From DAOTTI01 sp034437795 (lineage in GTDB: Bacteria; Chloroflexota; UBA11872; UBA12225), in the NCBI GenBank assembly GCA_034437795.1, contig DAOTTI010000179.1:1-19763 (forward strand): a DNA stretch of 19,763 bases, read 5' to 3'. The position numbers and the translations under genes are program-made. The notes beneath the pieces are model-generated. The model was not told the DNA's origin. It was given only the letters and a program-made list of their open reading frames with translations, and did no database searches. Positions 13,770 to 19,763 of this stretch are shown here, one piece after another. Position 1 is the first letter of the stretch. The number at the start of each line of letters is the position of its first letter.

Positions 13770-14297
13770 GTGAAGAGCTACTGGATCTACCGGCTTGCCT
13801 TCTTCGCCTGCATTGCGTTCTCCGTGGGCGCGGTGGTGTTCACCTTGGCCAGTCGCCAGCAGGCGACGGCGCGCGCGGAGGCCGGCCGCGCCCGTCCAGG
13901 CGCCGTGAGCCGGCCGCGCGAGGCGCCGACCGGCCCCGTGCTGCCCGGCCGTGACGGCGCGGCGCCCCTGTCCGCGCGGGTGCGGATCACGACGGTGGTG
14001 CCGTTCAAGCGCGAGATCCACCTGCACAACTTTGGCGATGGCGCGGAGGATCTGAGTGGCTGGAGGCTCATTAGCCCGCGCCCGGGGAGCGAAGACACCT
14101 ATACCTTTCCCGTCAGCACCGTCCTGCTGCCCGGCGAATCGCTGATCGTGATCGTCGACGAGGGCGCCGATGCCCCCGGCATCCTGCACTGGCGGGTCGG
14201 GGGAGACGCTCGCGTGCTGGACCCGCAGGCGGATACGGTGGTGCTGGTGGACGATGAAGGGCGCGAGGTCTCGCGCTTTCAGTACACTCGTCGCTAG
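13770..14297 (+). CDS. membrane-anchored lamin-tail-domain (LTD) protein
   Basis: A 175-residue protein with an N-terminal membrane anchor (IYRLAFFACIAFSVGAVVF, residues ~6-25), a Pro/Arg/Ala-rich linker to about residue 70, and an immunoglobulin-like lamin-tail domain. The domain shows the expected features: VRITTVVPFKREIHLHNFG, DLSGWRLISPRPGSE, a TYTFPVSTVLLPGESLIVIV strand pair, and the ending DTVVLVDDEGREVSRFQY. Bacterial LTDs are extracellular adhesion or targeting modules. The start is a GTG with only a weak GAAG upstream. It follows the HD gene closely. The family call is good; the function is unknown. Confidence 0.8.
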   Translation: MKSYWIYRLAFFACIAFSVGAVVFTLASRQQATARAEAGRARPGAVSRPREAPTGPVLPGRDGAAPLSARVRITTVVPFKREIHLHNFGDGAEDLSGWRLISPRPGSEDTYTFPVSTVLLPGESLIVIVDEGADAPGILHWRVGGDARVLDPQADTVVLVDDEGREVSRFQYTRR

Positions 14298-14307
14298 CGC
14301 CACCAGC

Positions 14308-14365
14308 TTCAAAGTTCAAGGTTCACAGTTCAAAGTTCACCATTCAAAGGTTAGAAAGTTCAAGG
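14308..14365. repeat. array of 7-bp repeats (TTCAAAG-like)
   Basis: Consecutive heptamers TTCAAAG, TTCAAGG, TTCACAG, TTCAAAG, TTCACCA and TTCAAAG (14308-14349), then a 9-bp irregular unit and a final TTCAAGG. It is AT-rich against a GC-rich background, begins 11 bp after the LTD stop and lies before the next gene. Confidence 0.8.
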
Positions 14366-14484
14366 GCAGGGGGCCTGCGGGTTTCCAGCCTGGCATTGAT
14401 TGAGGTCCGTGATCCACCCGCGCGCGTGTCCCTGCGGCCGAGCCAGCAAGGCGCGCCTGAGACCTAACGTGAGGAGATGCATCC

Positions 14485-14883
14485 ATGGCCGACCGCCACC
14501 GGACGAACAAGCGCACCTTCGAACGAGACCGTGGCGGAGGCCGCGCCGGATCGCCGGGCACGGGCCCCGGCAGCCGCGGGCGGGGCCAGGGCGGCGGGCG
14601 CCCCGCAGACCGCCGCGACTTCCGCGCCTCCCCCAGAGCGTCCGGCGCCATGCCGCATCGTGACCGCCCGCGGCCCCCACGCCCCGAGGAGACGGATCAG
14701 TTCGCTGAGGTCGAATCGGGGCTGGCGGAGACCATCCTGGATACGGCCGCCCGCTTGACGGAGTTGGTGGGCACCGACGGCCTGCCGGAAGGCTACGTCG
14801 AGCGCCGCCAGGCCGTCGTCGAGACCTTCGAGGCCATCTACTACGCAGTGCTCGAAACCGTCACCGGCGAAGGGAAAGCGTAA
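14485..14883 (+). CDS. Arg/Gly-rich hypothetical protein with helical C-terminus
   Basis: A 132-residue protein that I cannot assign to a family. The first ~70 residues are disordered and very basic, with RGGG, SRGRGQGGGRP and similar boxes reminiscent of RNA-binding RGG tails. The last ~60 residues are acidic and helical (FAEVESGLAETILDTAARLT; AVVETFEAIYYAVLETV). GAGGAG at 14471-14476, eight bases from the ATG, supports translation. It is preceded by the heptamer array and followed by a convergent hairpin. Charge segregation and the RG tail suggest a nucleic-acid-associated protein, but this is inference. Confidence 0.65.
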   Translation: MADRHRTNKRTFERDRGGGRAGSPGTGPGSRGRGQGGGRPADRRDFRASPRASGAMPHRDRPRPPRPEETDQFAEVESGLAETILDTAARLTELVGTDGLPEGYVERRQAVVETFEAIYYAVLETVTGEGKA

Positions 14884-14937
14884 TGCGTCATGCGTAATTC
14901 TCCGGCGGGCGGCTATTACGCATTACGTATTACGCAT
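14881..14937. terminator. bidirectional hairpin made of inverted 7-bp repeats
   Basis: The left arm 14881-14898 (TAATGCGTCATGCGTAAT) pairs with 14915-14932 (ATTACGCATTACGTATTA), 16 of 18 bases matching, around a 16-nt loop. The arms are built from ATTACGC-type heptamers. The hairpin contains the stop codons of both convergent genes (TAA 14881-14883 plus; TAA 14925-14923 minus) and probably ends transcription from both sides. Confidence 0.65.
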
Positions 14938-15918
14938 GAGGTAGTCGAAGGCGACCTTGGCCGCGCGGGCGAGGGCCTTCTCCGCCTGGTTTTCCACTGT
15001 CCAGCGCTGGTCGGCTACGTCGCGGCTCATGCCGACGAACACGATGGGGCAGCCGGGCGGCCGTGGCCAGGACCCTGTCTCTCCTGCGGCCCTCCCGCGC
15101 AGGTCCATCGTACCGGTGGCCGGCCGTGGCGGGGCCTCTGTCCCTTGCGCGGAGCAGCCCGCGGGGGCCCGTCCGGATGCCGGCGGGCGGCGCGGGCCCT
15201 GCTGCGACGGGCCGGCGCTCTCCGGGCGCGCGCCGGCCACCGGCGCCGGGCGCCAGATGATCCCCGCATCGTGGCGCACGCCGTTCAGGCTGCCGGTTTT
15301 GTGGGCGATCGGCGTCCCTTCCGGCAGGTAGCGCGGAATAGCCGCCCGCCACATCTGCCGGCGCAGGATGGCCACCGCCAGCGCTGAAAGCGGGGGGCTC
15401 AACACCGACCCGTGCAGCAGCAGCTCATACAGCCGGCCGATCTCCACGGGGACGGCCAGGCTGGGGCCGGGCGGGCCGGGCATCTCCGGCTTGCCGAAGT
15501 AGCGGTGTAACCGCGTATGACGGCAGCCTAGACGGTCCAGCATCGCGTTCACCGGCTCGATGCCCGTCACGTCCAGGATGAGATTGGTGGCCGTATTGTC
15601 GCTGAGCGCGATCATGGCCGTGCAGGCATCCTCAAGGGAGATGGCCAGCCCGGCGCGGAAATACTGCAAGACGCCCGATCCGCCGGTCTTGTGCCAGTCG
15701 GTCAGGGTCACCGTCTGGTCGAGTGAGACGGCGCCGTCCTGCGCCATCTCCAGCAGGCGAAGCATGATCGGCAGCTTGATGACGCTGGCGGCGGGAAACG
15801 GCTCGCCAGCGCGGAGCTCCGCCTTGGCCCCCGTCGCCAGGTCATGCACGTAGAAGGCGAAGACGCCTTTCGTCCTCGCCACCACCTGCTCTAGCCGGCT
15901 GCTCAGCGTCTCCTTCAC
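14923..15918 (-). CDS. class A beta-lactamase-like serine hydrolase with internal insertion
   Basis: A penicillin-recognising serine hydrolase, 331 residues from the GTG at 15918. The nucleophile motif is Ser45-x-x-Lys48 (PAASVIKLP), then SDN (106-108, ALSDNTATNLILDV) and KTG (207-209, IAHKTGSLNG). The class A omega-loop ExxLN is not recognisable; Glu145 in FGKPEMPG is a possible stand-in. Between strand DAGIIW and strand PIVFVGMSRD there are about 67 extra residues (223-289), rich in Pro, Gly, Arg and Ala, where relatives have only a short turn. No signal peptide is visible. The frame extends to a TTG at 15990 without a ribosome-binding site. It may be a beta-lactamase or a related DD-peptidase/esterase; resistance should not be assumed. 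Confidence 0.82.
   Translation of the reverse strand: MKETLSSRLEQVVARTKGVFAFYVHDLATGAKAELRAGEPFPAASVIKLPIMLRLLEMAQDGAVSLDQTVTLTDWHKTGGSGVLQYFRAGLAISLEDACTAMIALSDNTATNLILDVTGIEPVNAMLDRLGCRHTRLHRYFGKPEMPGPPGPSLAVPVEIGRLYELLLHGSVLSPPLSALAVAILRRQMWRAAIPRYLPEGTPIAHKTGSLNGVRHDAGIIWRPAPVAGARPESAGPSQQGPRRPPASGRAPAGCSAQGTEAPPRPATGTMDLRGRAAGETGSWPRPPGCPIVFVGMSRDVADQRWTVENQAEKALARAAKVAFDYLMRNT
15052..15252 (-). repeat. low-complexity in-frame insertion within the beta-lactamase-like gene
   Basis: About 200 bp coding for the extra Pro/Gly/Arg segment. It contains a degenerate direct repeat: GGCCGTGGCCAGGACCCTGT near 15059 and GGCCGTGGCGGGGCCTCTGT near 15121, about 62 bp apart. It looks like an expanded or inserted GC-rich element that kept the reading frame. 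Confidence 0.5.
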
Positions 15919-16030
15919 GTCCCAGCCTGTCTCGCGCCAGGAGGTGGTACACCGGCGCCGCACGCCACCCAAGCGCGCCTCGGCCAACAACGATACAGCG
16001 CCGAGGCCGGCGTCGTCCGCCGGCGGCTAG

Positions 16031-16060
16031 TTGCCATCTGCGCCCGCAAAGCCGTATCTT
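16031..16060 (+). promoter_or_regulatory. candidate promoter of the third binding protein
   Basis: TTGCCA at 16031-16036 and TATCTT at 16055-16060 with an 18-bp spacer resemble a housekeeping promoter. Start near 16067 would leave a leader of about 23 nt containing the GGGAGG Shine-Dalgarno. Confidence 0.4.
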
Positions 16061-16089
16061 CCAGGCGGACAACGAGGGAGGTTCTGCGG

Positions 16090-17460
16090 ATGGACACCAT
16101 GCTGCTCTCACCACGCGGGGCCGGCGCCAGCCGCCGGCGAATGCTGGGCGCCCTTGCGGCCGGCAGCGGCGCCTGGGCGCTGGCCGCCTGTGGCCGGCCG
16201 TCGTCCTCCGGCGAATCAGGGCCAGCGGCGACAAAGAAGCAGGTTACGATCCGCATCACGGCCCGCCAGGTGCCGGAGCAGGACATGTGGCCGGTGCGGG
16301 TGCCCGCGTTTCATAACGTCTATCCCCACATCAGGGTGGAGCCGGACCTGCACGCGGGGGATATCCAGGAGAAGATCGCCACGCTGATCGCGTCGGGAAC
16401 GATCGGGGACGTGGTGCACACCCACCCCTCGGCGGCGCAGCCTCAGCGCCTGTTCCTGGGCGGCAGCATGCGCGCGCTGGACGCGTTCGTGGCCAAGGAC
16501 AAGCTGGACCTCCGGCAGTGGTATCCGCAGGCGATCGAGGCGGGGCGCCTGGACGGCAAGCTTATCTCGCTGCCGTTCAAGGGGAAGATGGCCACGGTGG
16601 CGCTCTTCTTCAACGTCACGCTCTTCGAGCAGGCGGGGCTCAAGCCACCGGACCTGAACACGAACATCAACGAGCTGATGGAGCTGGCCATCAAGCTGAC
16701 CAGGCCGGACGGCTCGCAGTGGGGGTTTGCCGGCACCCTGCCGGGCGATGCGCGTACCCTCACCGGCACCATCCGCCGCTGGAACGCCGAGACGATGTCC
16801 AGCGATCAGAAGCGAGCTACCCTGGACACGCCGGAGGCGCGCACCGCATTCGGCTGGTACTACGATGCCTTCCACCGGCGCAAGGTGATGGATCCGCTGG
16901 CCAACGCCAACCAGCTCTTCGAGCAAGGGAAGGCGGCCATGCTGCTACACATGGACTTCAACCGTAAGACCAACATCCACCCCGCGGCCGAGGCGCAGGG
17001 CTTCAAGTACAGCGCCACCCTCATCTCCAAGGGACCTGCCGGCCGGCGCGGGGGCATCTGGATCCCTGACGCCCTACAGCTCTCATCCACCACCCCGAAC
17101 CCTGATGAGGCGTGGCTGGTGCTCAAGTGGTTTACGGATAAGGAGACCGGCCTGGCCCTGGCGCTCCAGAAGTCACAGGGCACGTCGACCACGCCCGGCG
17201 CGCGCCCCGACGTGTATAACGACCCGCGCTTCCTCAACCACGAGATCTTTCCGCGGCTGCTGCAGGAGCTGGACCGCGACGCGAACCAGCTTCCGGAGAA
17301 CTACCAGGGCGGGATCCCGCACAACTACAAGATCCCCGAGTTCAACGCCGTGCTGGGGCAGGCCGTCGACAAGATCCGGAAGAACGAGGCGGAGCCGACG
17401 CCGGGGTTCCTGAAGGCATTGAACGACGAGCTACAGAACGTGCTGAACCTGCCGCGGTAG
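16090..17460 (+). CDS. ABC transporter substrate-binding lipoprotein (SBP family 1)
   Basis: A 456-residue extracellular solute-binding lipoprotein of the sugar type. The signal is Tat-like (SRRRMLGALAAGSG) and ends in the lipobox ALAAC with the lipidated Cys at residue 34. It has typical blocks: FHNVYPHIRVEPD, IQEKIATLIASGTIGDVVHT, LISLPFKGKMATVALFFNV for the hinge, and AWLVLKWFTDKETGLALALQ near the C-terminus. GGGAGG at 16076-16081, eight bases from the ATG, fixes the start. No permease, ATPase or sugar enzyme lies beside it, so it is a second orphan receptor, distinct in sequence from the one at 6818. Confidence 0.93.
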   Translation: MDTMLLSPRGAGASRRRMLGALAAGSGAWALAACGRPSSSGESGPAATKKQVTIRITARQVPEQDMWPVRVPAFHNVYPHIRVEPDLHAGDIQEKIATLIASGTIGDVVHTHPSAAQPQRLFLGGSMRALDAFVAKDKLDLRQWYPQAIEAGRLDGKLISLPFKGKMATVALFFNVTLFEQAGLKPPDLNTNINELMELAIKLTRPDGSQWGFAGTLPGDARTLTGTIRRWNAETMSSDQKRATLDTPEARTAFGWYYDAFHRRKVMDPLANANQLFEQGKAAMLLHMDFNRKTNIHPAAEAQGFKYSATLISKGPAGRRGGIWIPDALQLSSTTPNPDEAWLVLKWFTDKETGLALALQKSQGTSTTPGARPDVYNDPRFLNHEIFPRLLQELDRDANQLPENYQGGIPHNYKIPEFNAVLGQAVDKIRKNEAEPTPGFLKALNDELQNVLNLPR

Positions 17461-17582
17461 GCGGCGGGCTCCGACCTCAGGCCCGGAGGCGCCGCACGGG
17501 GCCAGCGGCGCGGGGCGCCCCGCCGGGCGTGCAGGGCTGTGCGCTTCTGCCACTGGCTCCCAGGCCGCCGGCCCAGGGGGGG

Positions 17583-17676
17583 CCTGGGTTCTTCACGGCC
17601 GGCGGGGAGTTCCCTCCCCCTCTGGGAGAGCGGGAGCGGGCGGCGGTGAGGGCGCCGCTACGTGAATAGTCCAGGG
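17583..17676. repeat. dispersed palindromic repeat, best complete copy
   Basis: 94 bp. Left end CCTGGGTTCTTCACGGCC; right end (reverse complement) CCTGGACTATTCACG. The core GTTCCCTCCCCCTCTGGGAG forms its own hairpin, followed by GGTGAGGGCGCCGC. The two ends pair imperfectly, so the whole element can form one long hairpin. Confidence 0.75.
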
Positions 17677-17714
17677 TGGAGGAGCGCCTGCGCGCCACGA
17701 GCCCGCACGGATAC

Positions 17715-17764
17715 TCGGTAGGCGAACCGTGAGACTGGATCGGTAGGCGAACCGTGAGACTGGA
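17715..17764. repeat. perfect 25-bp tandem duplication
   Basis: Two identical 25-bp units (17715-17739 and 17740-17764) starting TCGGTAGGCGAACCGTGAGA. The end of the second unit supplies GGAG for the next gene's ribosome-binding site, so copy number changes would leave the site intact. Confidence 0.9.
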
Positions 17765-17774
17765 GACGTAGAGC

Positions 17775-18017
17775 ATGCGCCGACCTGTACCGCAAGCGCG
17801 GTGCACCAAGTGTGGCTACCTGGCGCCGCTACGGGCGTTTGAAGTGGAGGTGGCCCTCTCCGCGGACGACTCCGGCGACAACGACTGGGTGATCAACTAC
17901 TGCTGCCCGGCCTGCGAGGCGGCCGAGCGGCCGGAGGTGATCGTCCCTGAGGGGGCGCCGCCGGCGCGGCCGGCTGGCCTGCGGGCCAATCCGATGTATG
18001 ACCCGGCGGCCCCCTGA
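17775..18017 (+). CDS. small zinc-ribbon protein
   Basis: An 80-residue protein with a CxxC...CxxC zinc ribbon: CTKCG (Cys10, Cys13) and CCPAC (with Cys43, Cys44 and Cys47 available). Between them is an acidic strand segment (FEVEVALSADDSGDNDWVIN). The C-terminal third is Pro/Ala-rich and probably disordered. I do not recognise a named family. GGAG at 17762-17765, nine bases from the ATG, supports the start. It lies 76 bp before the glycosyltransferase. The role may be nucleic-acid or protein binding, but nothing specific can be claimed. Confidence 0.7.
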   Translation: MRRPVPQARCTKCGYLAPLRAFEVEVALSADDSGDNDWVINYCCPACEAAERPEVIVPEGAPPARPAGLRANPMYDPAAP

Positions 18018-18093
18018 CGGGCACGGCTGGGCCTGGCTTACCGGCGCGGCCGGCGGCGCCCGGTTCCCCGCACCGATAGAGCGATAGAGATCC

Positions 18094-18954
18094 ATGCTGA
18101 CGACCGAGCAAGCGCCCGTGCCCCCGGCTGCCGGCGAGGCAGCGACGCCCGTCCCCTTTCTCTCACTCGTCATTCCGGCCTACAACGAGGAGCGCCGCCT
18201 GGGGCCGACGCTGAACGCCATCCTGGCCTACCTGGCGAACCGCCCCTACACGTCGGAGGTGATTGTCGTCAGCGATGGGAGCACCGACGGTACAGAGCGC
18301 GTGGCGCGCCTGGCCTTCGCGGCAGCGCCGGCGGGGCAGGTGATCGGGTGCCGCTTCATCGGCTACATGCCCAACGCCGGAAAGGGGCGAGCCGTCCGCA
18401 CCGGCGTGGCGGCGACGCTGGGGCGCTACGTCGCTTTCGCAGATGCGGACCTCTCCACGCCGATCGACGAGATCGATCGCGCGCTCGGCTACCTGGCCAG
18501 CGCGACGGATGGAGGGGCGCGGTACCGGCTGGTGATCGGCTCTCGGGCGGTGGCCGGCGCGCGGGTGGAGCGTCGGCAGCCTCTCTATCGCCGCCTCAGC
18601 GCCCGCCTATTCAACGTGCTGCGCGATGGGCTGGTGGGCATTCGCGGGCTGCAGGACACGCAGTGCGGCCTCAAGGTCTTTGAAGGTGACCTGGCGCGCG
18701 CCATCTTTGCCCGCCAGCGGATCGATGGGTTCATGTTTGATCCGGAGACGATCTATATCGCCCAGCGCCTGGGGCTGCCGATCCTGGAGATGGGCGTGCG
18801 CTGGGCGGACTCGCCGGAGACCAAGGTGCGGATCTCGTCCGCGCTGCGCCTGATCCCGGACCTGCTGCGGATCCGCCTGCTTCACGGCCAGCTCACGCCG
18901 GCCGATCTACCGGCCGTGCTGGCGGCCGCCGGCCGCTCCGTTGGGAGCGCGTGA
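18094..18954 (+). CDS. family 2 glycosyltransferase, dolichyl-phosphate beta-glucosyltransferase (Alg5)-like
   Basis: A 286-residue GT-A fold enzyme that would transfer a sugar from a nucleotide donor to a polyprenyl phosphate. Motifs in order: VIPAYNEERRL (residues 26-36), VVSDGSTDGT (58-67), NAGKGRAVRTG (94-104) and the metal-binding ADADLSTP (116-123). Near the C-terminus are QDTQCGLKVF and GFMFDPETIYIAQRLG. The DLSTP and GFMFDPE forms point to the Alg5/DPM1-like branch. There is no C-terminal membrane segment. The start is an ATG with a poor ribosome-binding site; the tandem CGATAGAG lies just upstream. The lipid-linked sugar would be used in the cell envelope or for protein glycosylation. 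Confidence 0.88.
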   Translation: MLTTEQAPVPPAAGEAATPVPFLSLVIPAYNEERRLGPTLNAILAYLANRPYTSEVIVVSDGSTDGTERVARLAFAAAPAGQVIGCRFIGYMPNAGKGRAVRTGVAATLGRYVAFADADLSTPIDEIDRALGYLASATDGGARYRLVIGSRAVAGARVERRQPLYRRLSARLFNVLRDGLVGIRGLQDTQCGLKVFEGDLARAIFARQRIDGFMFDPETIYIAQRLGLPILEMGVRWADSPETKVRISSALRLIPDLLRIRLLHGQLTPADLPAVLAAAGRSVGSA

Positions 18955-18979
18955 TCCAGCGCCGACGCTCGAACGCGTG

Positions 18980-19112
18980 CCGGCTCCCGCGCGAGCGCCG
19001 GCGTACGGTCTCCGGCAGCCCCAGCGCCAGCCGGCCAGGTCCGGTTCCCTGGCGAGCAGCGCTTTCTTGGGCGCGCCGCGCTGGACCGGCTCCCGGGCGA
19101 GCGCGGACGTAC
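18980..19112. repeat. pair of 27-bp direct repeats upstream of the dehydratase gene
   Basis: Unit 1 (18980-19006) and unit 2 (19086-19112) begin CCGGCTCCCG and end CGTAC, with about three mismatches, 106 bp apart. Unit 2 ends 26 bp before the start codon, overlapping the likely promoter area (TACTAT at 19110-19115 is a weak -10). Confidence 0.6.
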
Positions 19113-19138
19113 TATTTGAGTGGCAGAGGAGGCTGCGC

Positions 19139-19498
19139 ATGGCAACCGAACTGGCCCAGAAGCATTGCGTTCCGTGCGAGGGCGGGACCCCGCCGCTGAC
19201 GCCCGAGCAGGCCGAGCCGCTGCTGGCCCAGCTCCACGGCTGGAAGCTGGAACGGGACACGCACGATCAACTGACCAAGTCCTATCGCTTCAGGAACTTC
19301 GTCGAAGCTGTCGACTTCGTGAACGCCATCACGCCCGTCGCTGAGGCGGAAGGCCACCACCCCGACCTCTATGTCCGTTGGGGCGAGGTGCGGGTCTACC
19401 TGTGGACCCACGCCGTCGGTGGTCTCACGGAGAACGACTTCGTCATGGCGGCCAAGATCGACGAGGTCTTTCAGCAGCGCCGCGGGCAGAAAGCCTAA
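19139..19498 (+). CDS. 4a-hydroxytetrahydrobiopterin dehydratase (pterin-4a-carbinolamine dehydratase)
   Basis: A 119-residue PCD/DCoH-family protein that dehydrates 4a-hydroxytetrahydropterin to quinonoid dihydropterin; in many bacteria it has a wider role in molybdopterin or folate metabolism. The active-site histidines are His73-His74 (EAEGHHPDLYVRWGEV) and His91 (THAVGGLTENDF), with the 18-residue spacing seen in the mammalian enzyme. The C-terminal helix (FVMAAKIDEVFQ) is complete. AGGAGG at 19127-19132, six bases before the ATG, fixes the start; the frame is open upstream but not family-like. No aromatic hydroxylase gene is in the window. Confidence 0.94.
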   Translation: MATELAQKHCVPCEGGTPPLTPEQAEPLLAQLHGWKLERDTHDQLTKSYRFRNFVEAVDFVNAITPVAEAEGHHPDLYVRWGEVRVYLWTHAVGGLTENDFVMAAKIDEVFQQRRGQKA

Positions 19499-19559
19499 CG
19501 GTAGGTTGTTGACCCCGGCATGGGGTGTGCGCCCCGCGGCGGGCGAAGGTGTGGCCATG

Positions 19560-19613
19560 CCCCCACGGCTGCCCACGCCCCCGCGGCTGCCCGTGCCCCC
19601 ACGGCTGCCCACG
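19560..19613. repeat. 18-bp minisatellite
   Basis: Three successive 18-bp units: CCCCCACGGCTGCCCACG, CCCCCGCGGCTGCCCGTG, then the first unit again, followed by a partial unit CCCCCGCCCC. The unit length is a multiple of three, so frames stay open on both strands across it, giving Pro-Arg-Leu or Gly-His-Gln-type repeats that are probably not translated. Confidence 0.85.
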
Positions 19614-19650
19614 CCCCCGCCCCAGGGCCGCGTGCGACGGACGCCGCGCC

Positions 19651-19763
19651 ATGGGAGCGCGATCTGATGACCGGTCCGCCACGCTCGCCCAGCGACGTGG
19701 GGCTCAAGAGCACCGGCCAGGGCGGCGGCCCCGCGACTGGCACCAGACGCTGACCGCCATGGC
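19651..19763 (+). CDS. possible start of a gene running off the window
   Basis: An ATG at 19651 opens a frame that reaches the window edge (37 codons). It is basic and hydrophilic (SDDRSATLAQRRGAQEHRPG) and ends in RDWHQTLTAM, which could precede a membrane segment or a domain beyond the edge. There is no good Shine-Dalgarno. A competing frame from 19668 stops at 19753. Weakly supported; the downstream sequence would decide. Confidence 0.3.
   Translation, partial: MGARSDDRSATLAQRRGAQEHRPGRRPRDWHQTLTAM

Larger units (their letters stand above)
17461..17774. other. intergenic region with palindromic repeat and tandem duplication
   Basis: A 314-bp gap without a supported gene. It holds a complete palindromic repeat (17583-17676) and a 25-bp tandem duplication (17715-17764) just before the zinc-ribbon gene. 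The first 120 bp are GC-rich with self-complementary GGCGCGGGGCGCCCCGCC near 17508-17525. Confidence 0.5.

Overview
The window is a GC-rich (roughly 70% by eye) bacterial chromosome segment. I see no plasmid, phage or CRISPR functions. GC-ending codons, Tat-type lipoprotein binding proteins, many Gfo/Idh/MocA oxidoreductases, an actinobacterial/Chloroflexota-type 7Fe ferredoxin and dispersed 'CCCTCACCC...CTCTCCC' hairpin repeats suggest a Chloroflexota (Thermomicrobia-like) or similar lineage. This is an inference from style; there is no rRNA here to settle it. A selenocysteine tRNA (selC) shows that the organism probably decodes UGA as selenocysteine.

Layout. (1) 489-4037: a peptide/nickel-type ABC importer operon (binding protein and two permeases) without its ATPases. 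(2) 4038-4594: repeat-rich gap. (3) 4595-5158: Yip1-type membrane protein, convergent with a minus-strand redox unit (5613-5176). The unit is a zinc-ribbon reading frame interrupted by one in-frame TGA and continued by a thioredoxin-like [2Fe-2S] domain. (4) 5819-10224: a Gfo/Idh/MocA dehydrogenase, an orphan sugar-binding lipoprotein, a 7Fe ferredoxin behind an extended -10 promoter, and a second Gfo/Idh/MocA protein that lacks the usual EKP motif. (5) 10225-12437: a cluster of palindromic repeats, a 29-residue membrane peptide with a duplicated leader, selC, and an RsmC-like methyltransferase, the last three all on the minus strand. (6) 12684-14883: HD hydrolase, lamin-tail-domain membrane-anchored protein, and an Arg/Gly-rich disordered protein. 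(7) 14923-15918 (minus): a class A beta-lactamase-like enzyme with a low-complexity insertion. (8) 16090-19498: a third orphan binding lipoprotein, a zinc-ribbon protein, an Alg5-like glycosyltransferase and a pterin-4a-carbinolamine dehydratase. The end of the window holds an 18-bp minisatellite and the possible start of another gene.

How the genes fit together. Three binding proteins, two sugar-type dehydrogenases and a peptide permease pair point to a heterotroph scavenging peptides and carbohydrates or polyols. The binding lipoproteins at 6818 and 16090 have no permeases beside them, and none of the three transport systems has a local ATPase, so they must rely on components encoded elsewhere.

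The most interesting point is the pairing of selC with an otherwise open reading frame interrupted by one TGA, with a small hairpin at a SECIS-like distance downstream. A nonsense mutation or two independent start sites explain it more simply, but it can be checked. Other unusual items are a ~70-95 bp palindromic repeat family with a recognisable terminal consensus, two arrays of 7-bp repeats, and the duplicated leader of the tiny membrane peptide.
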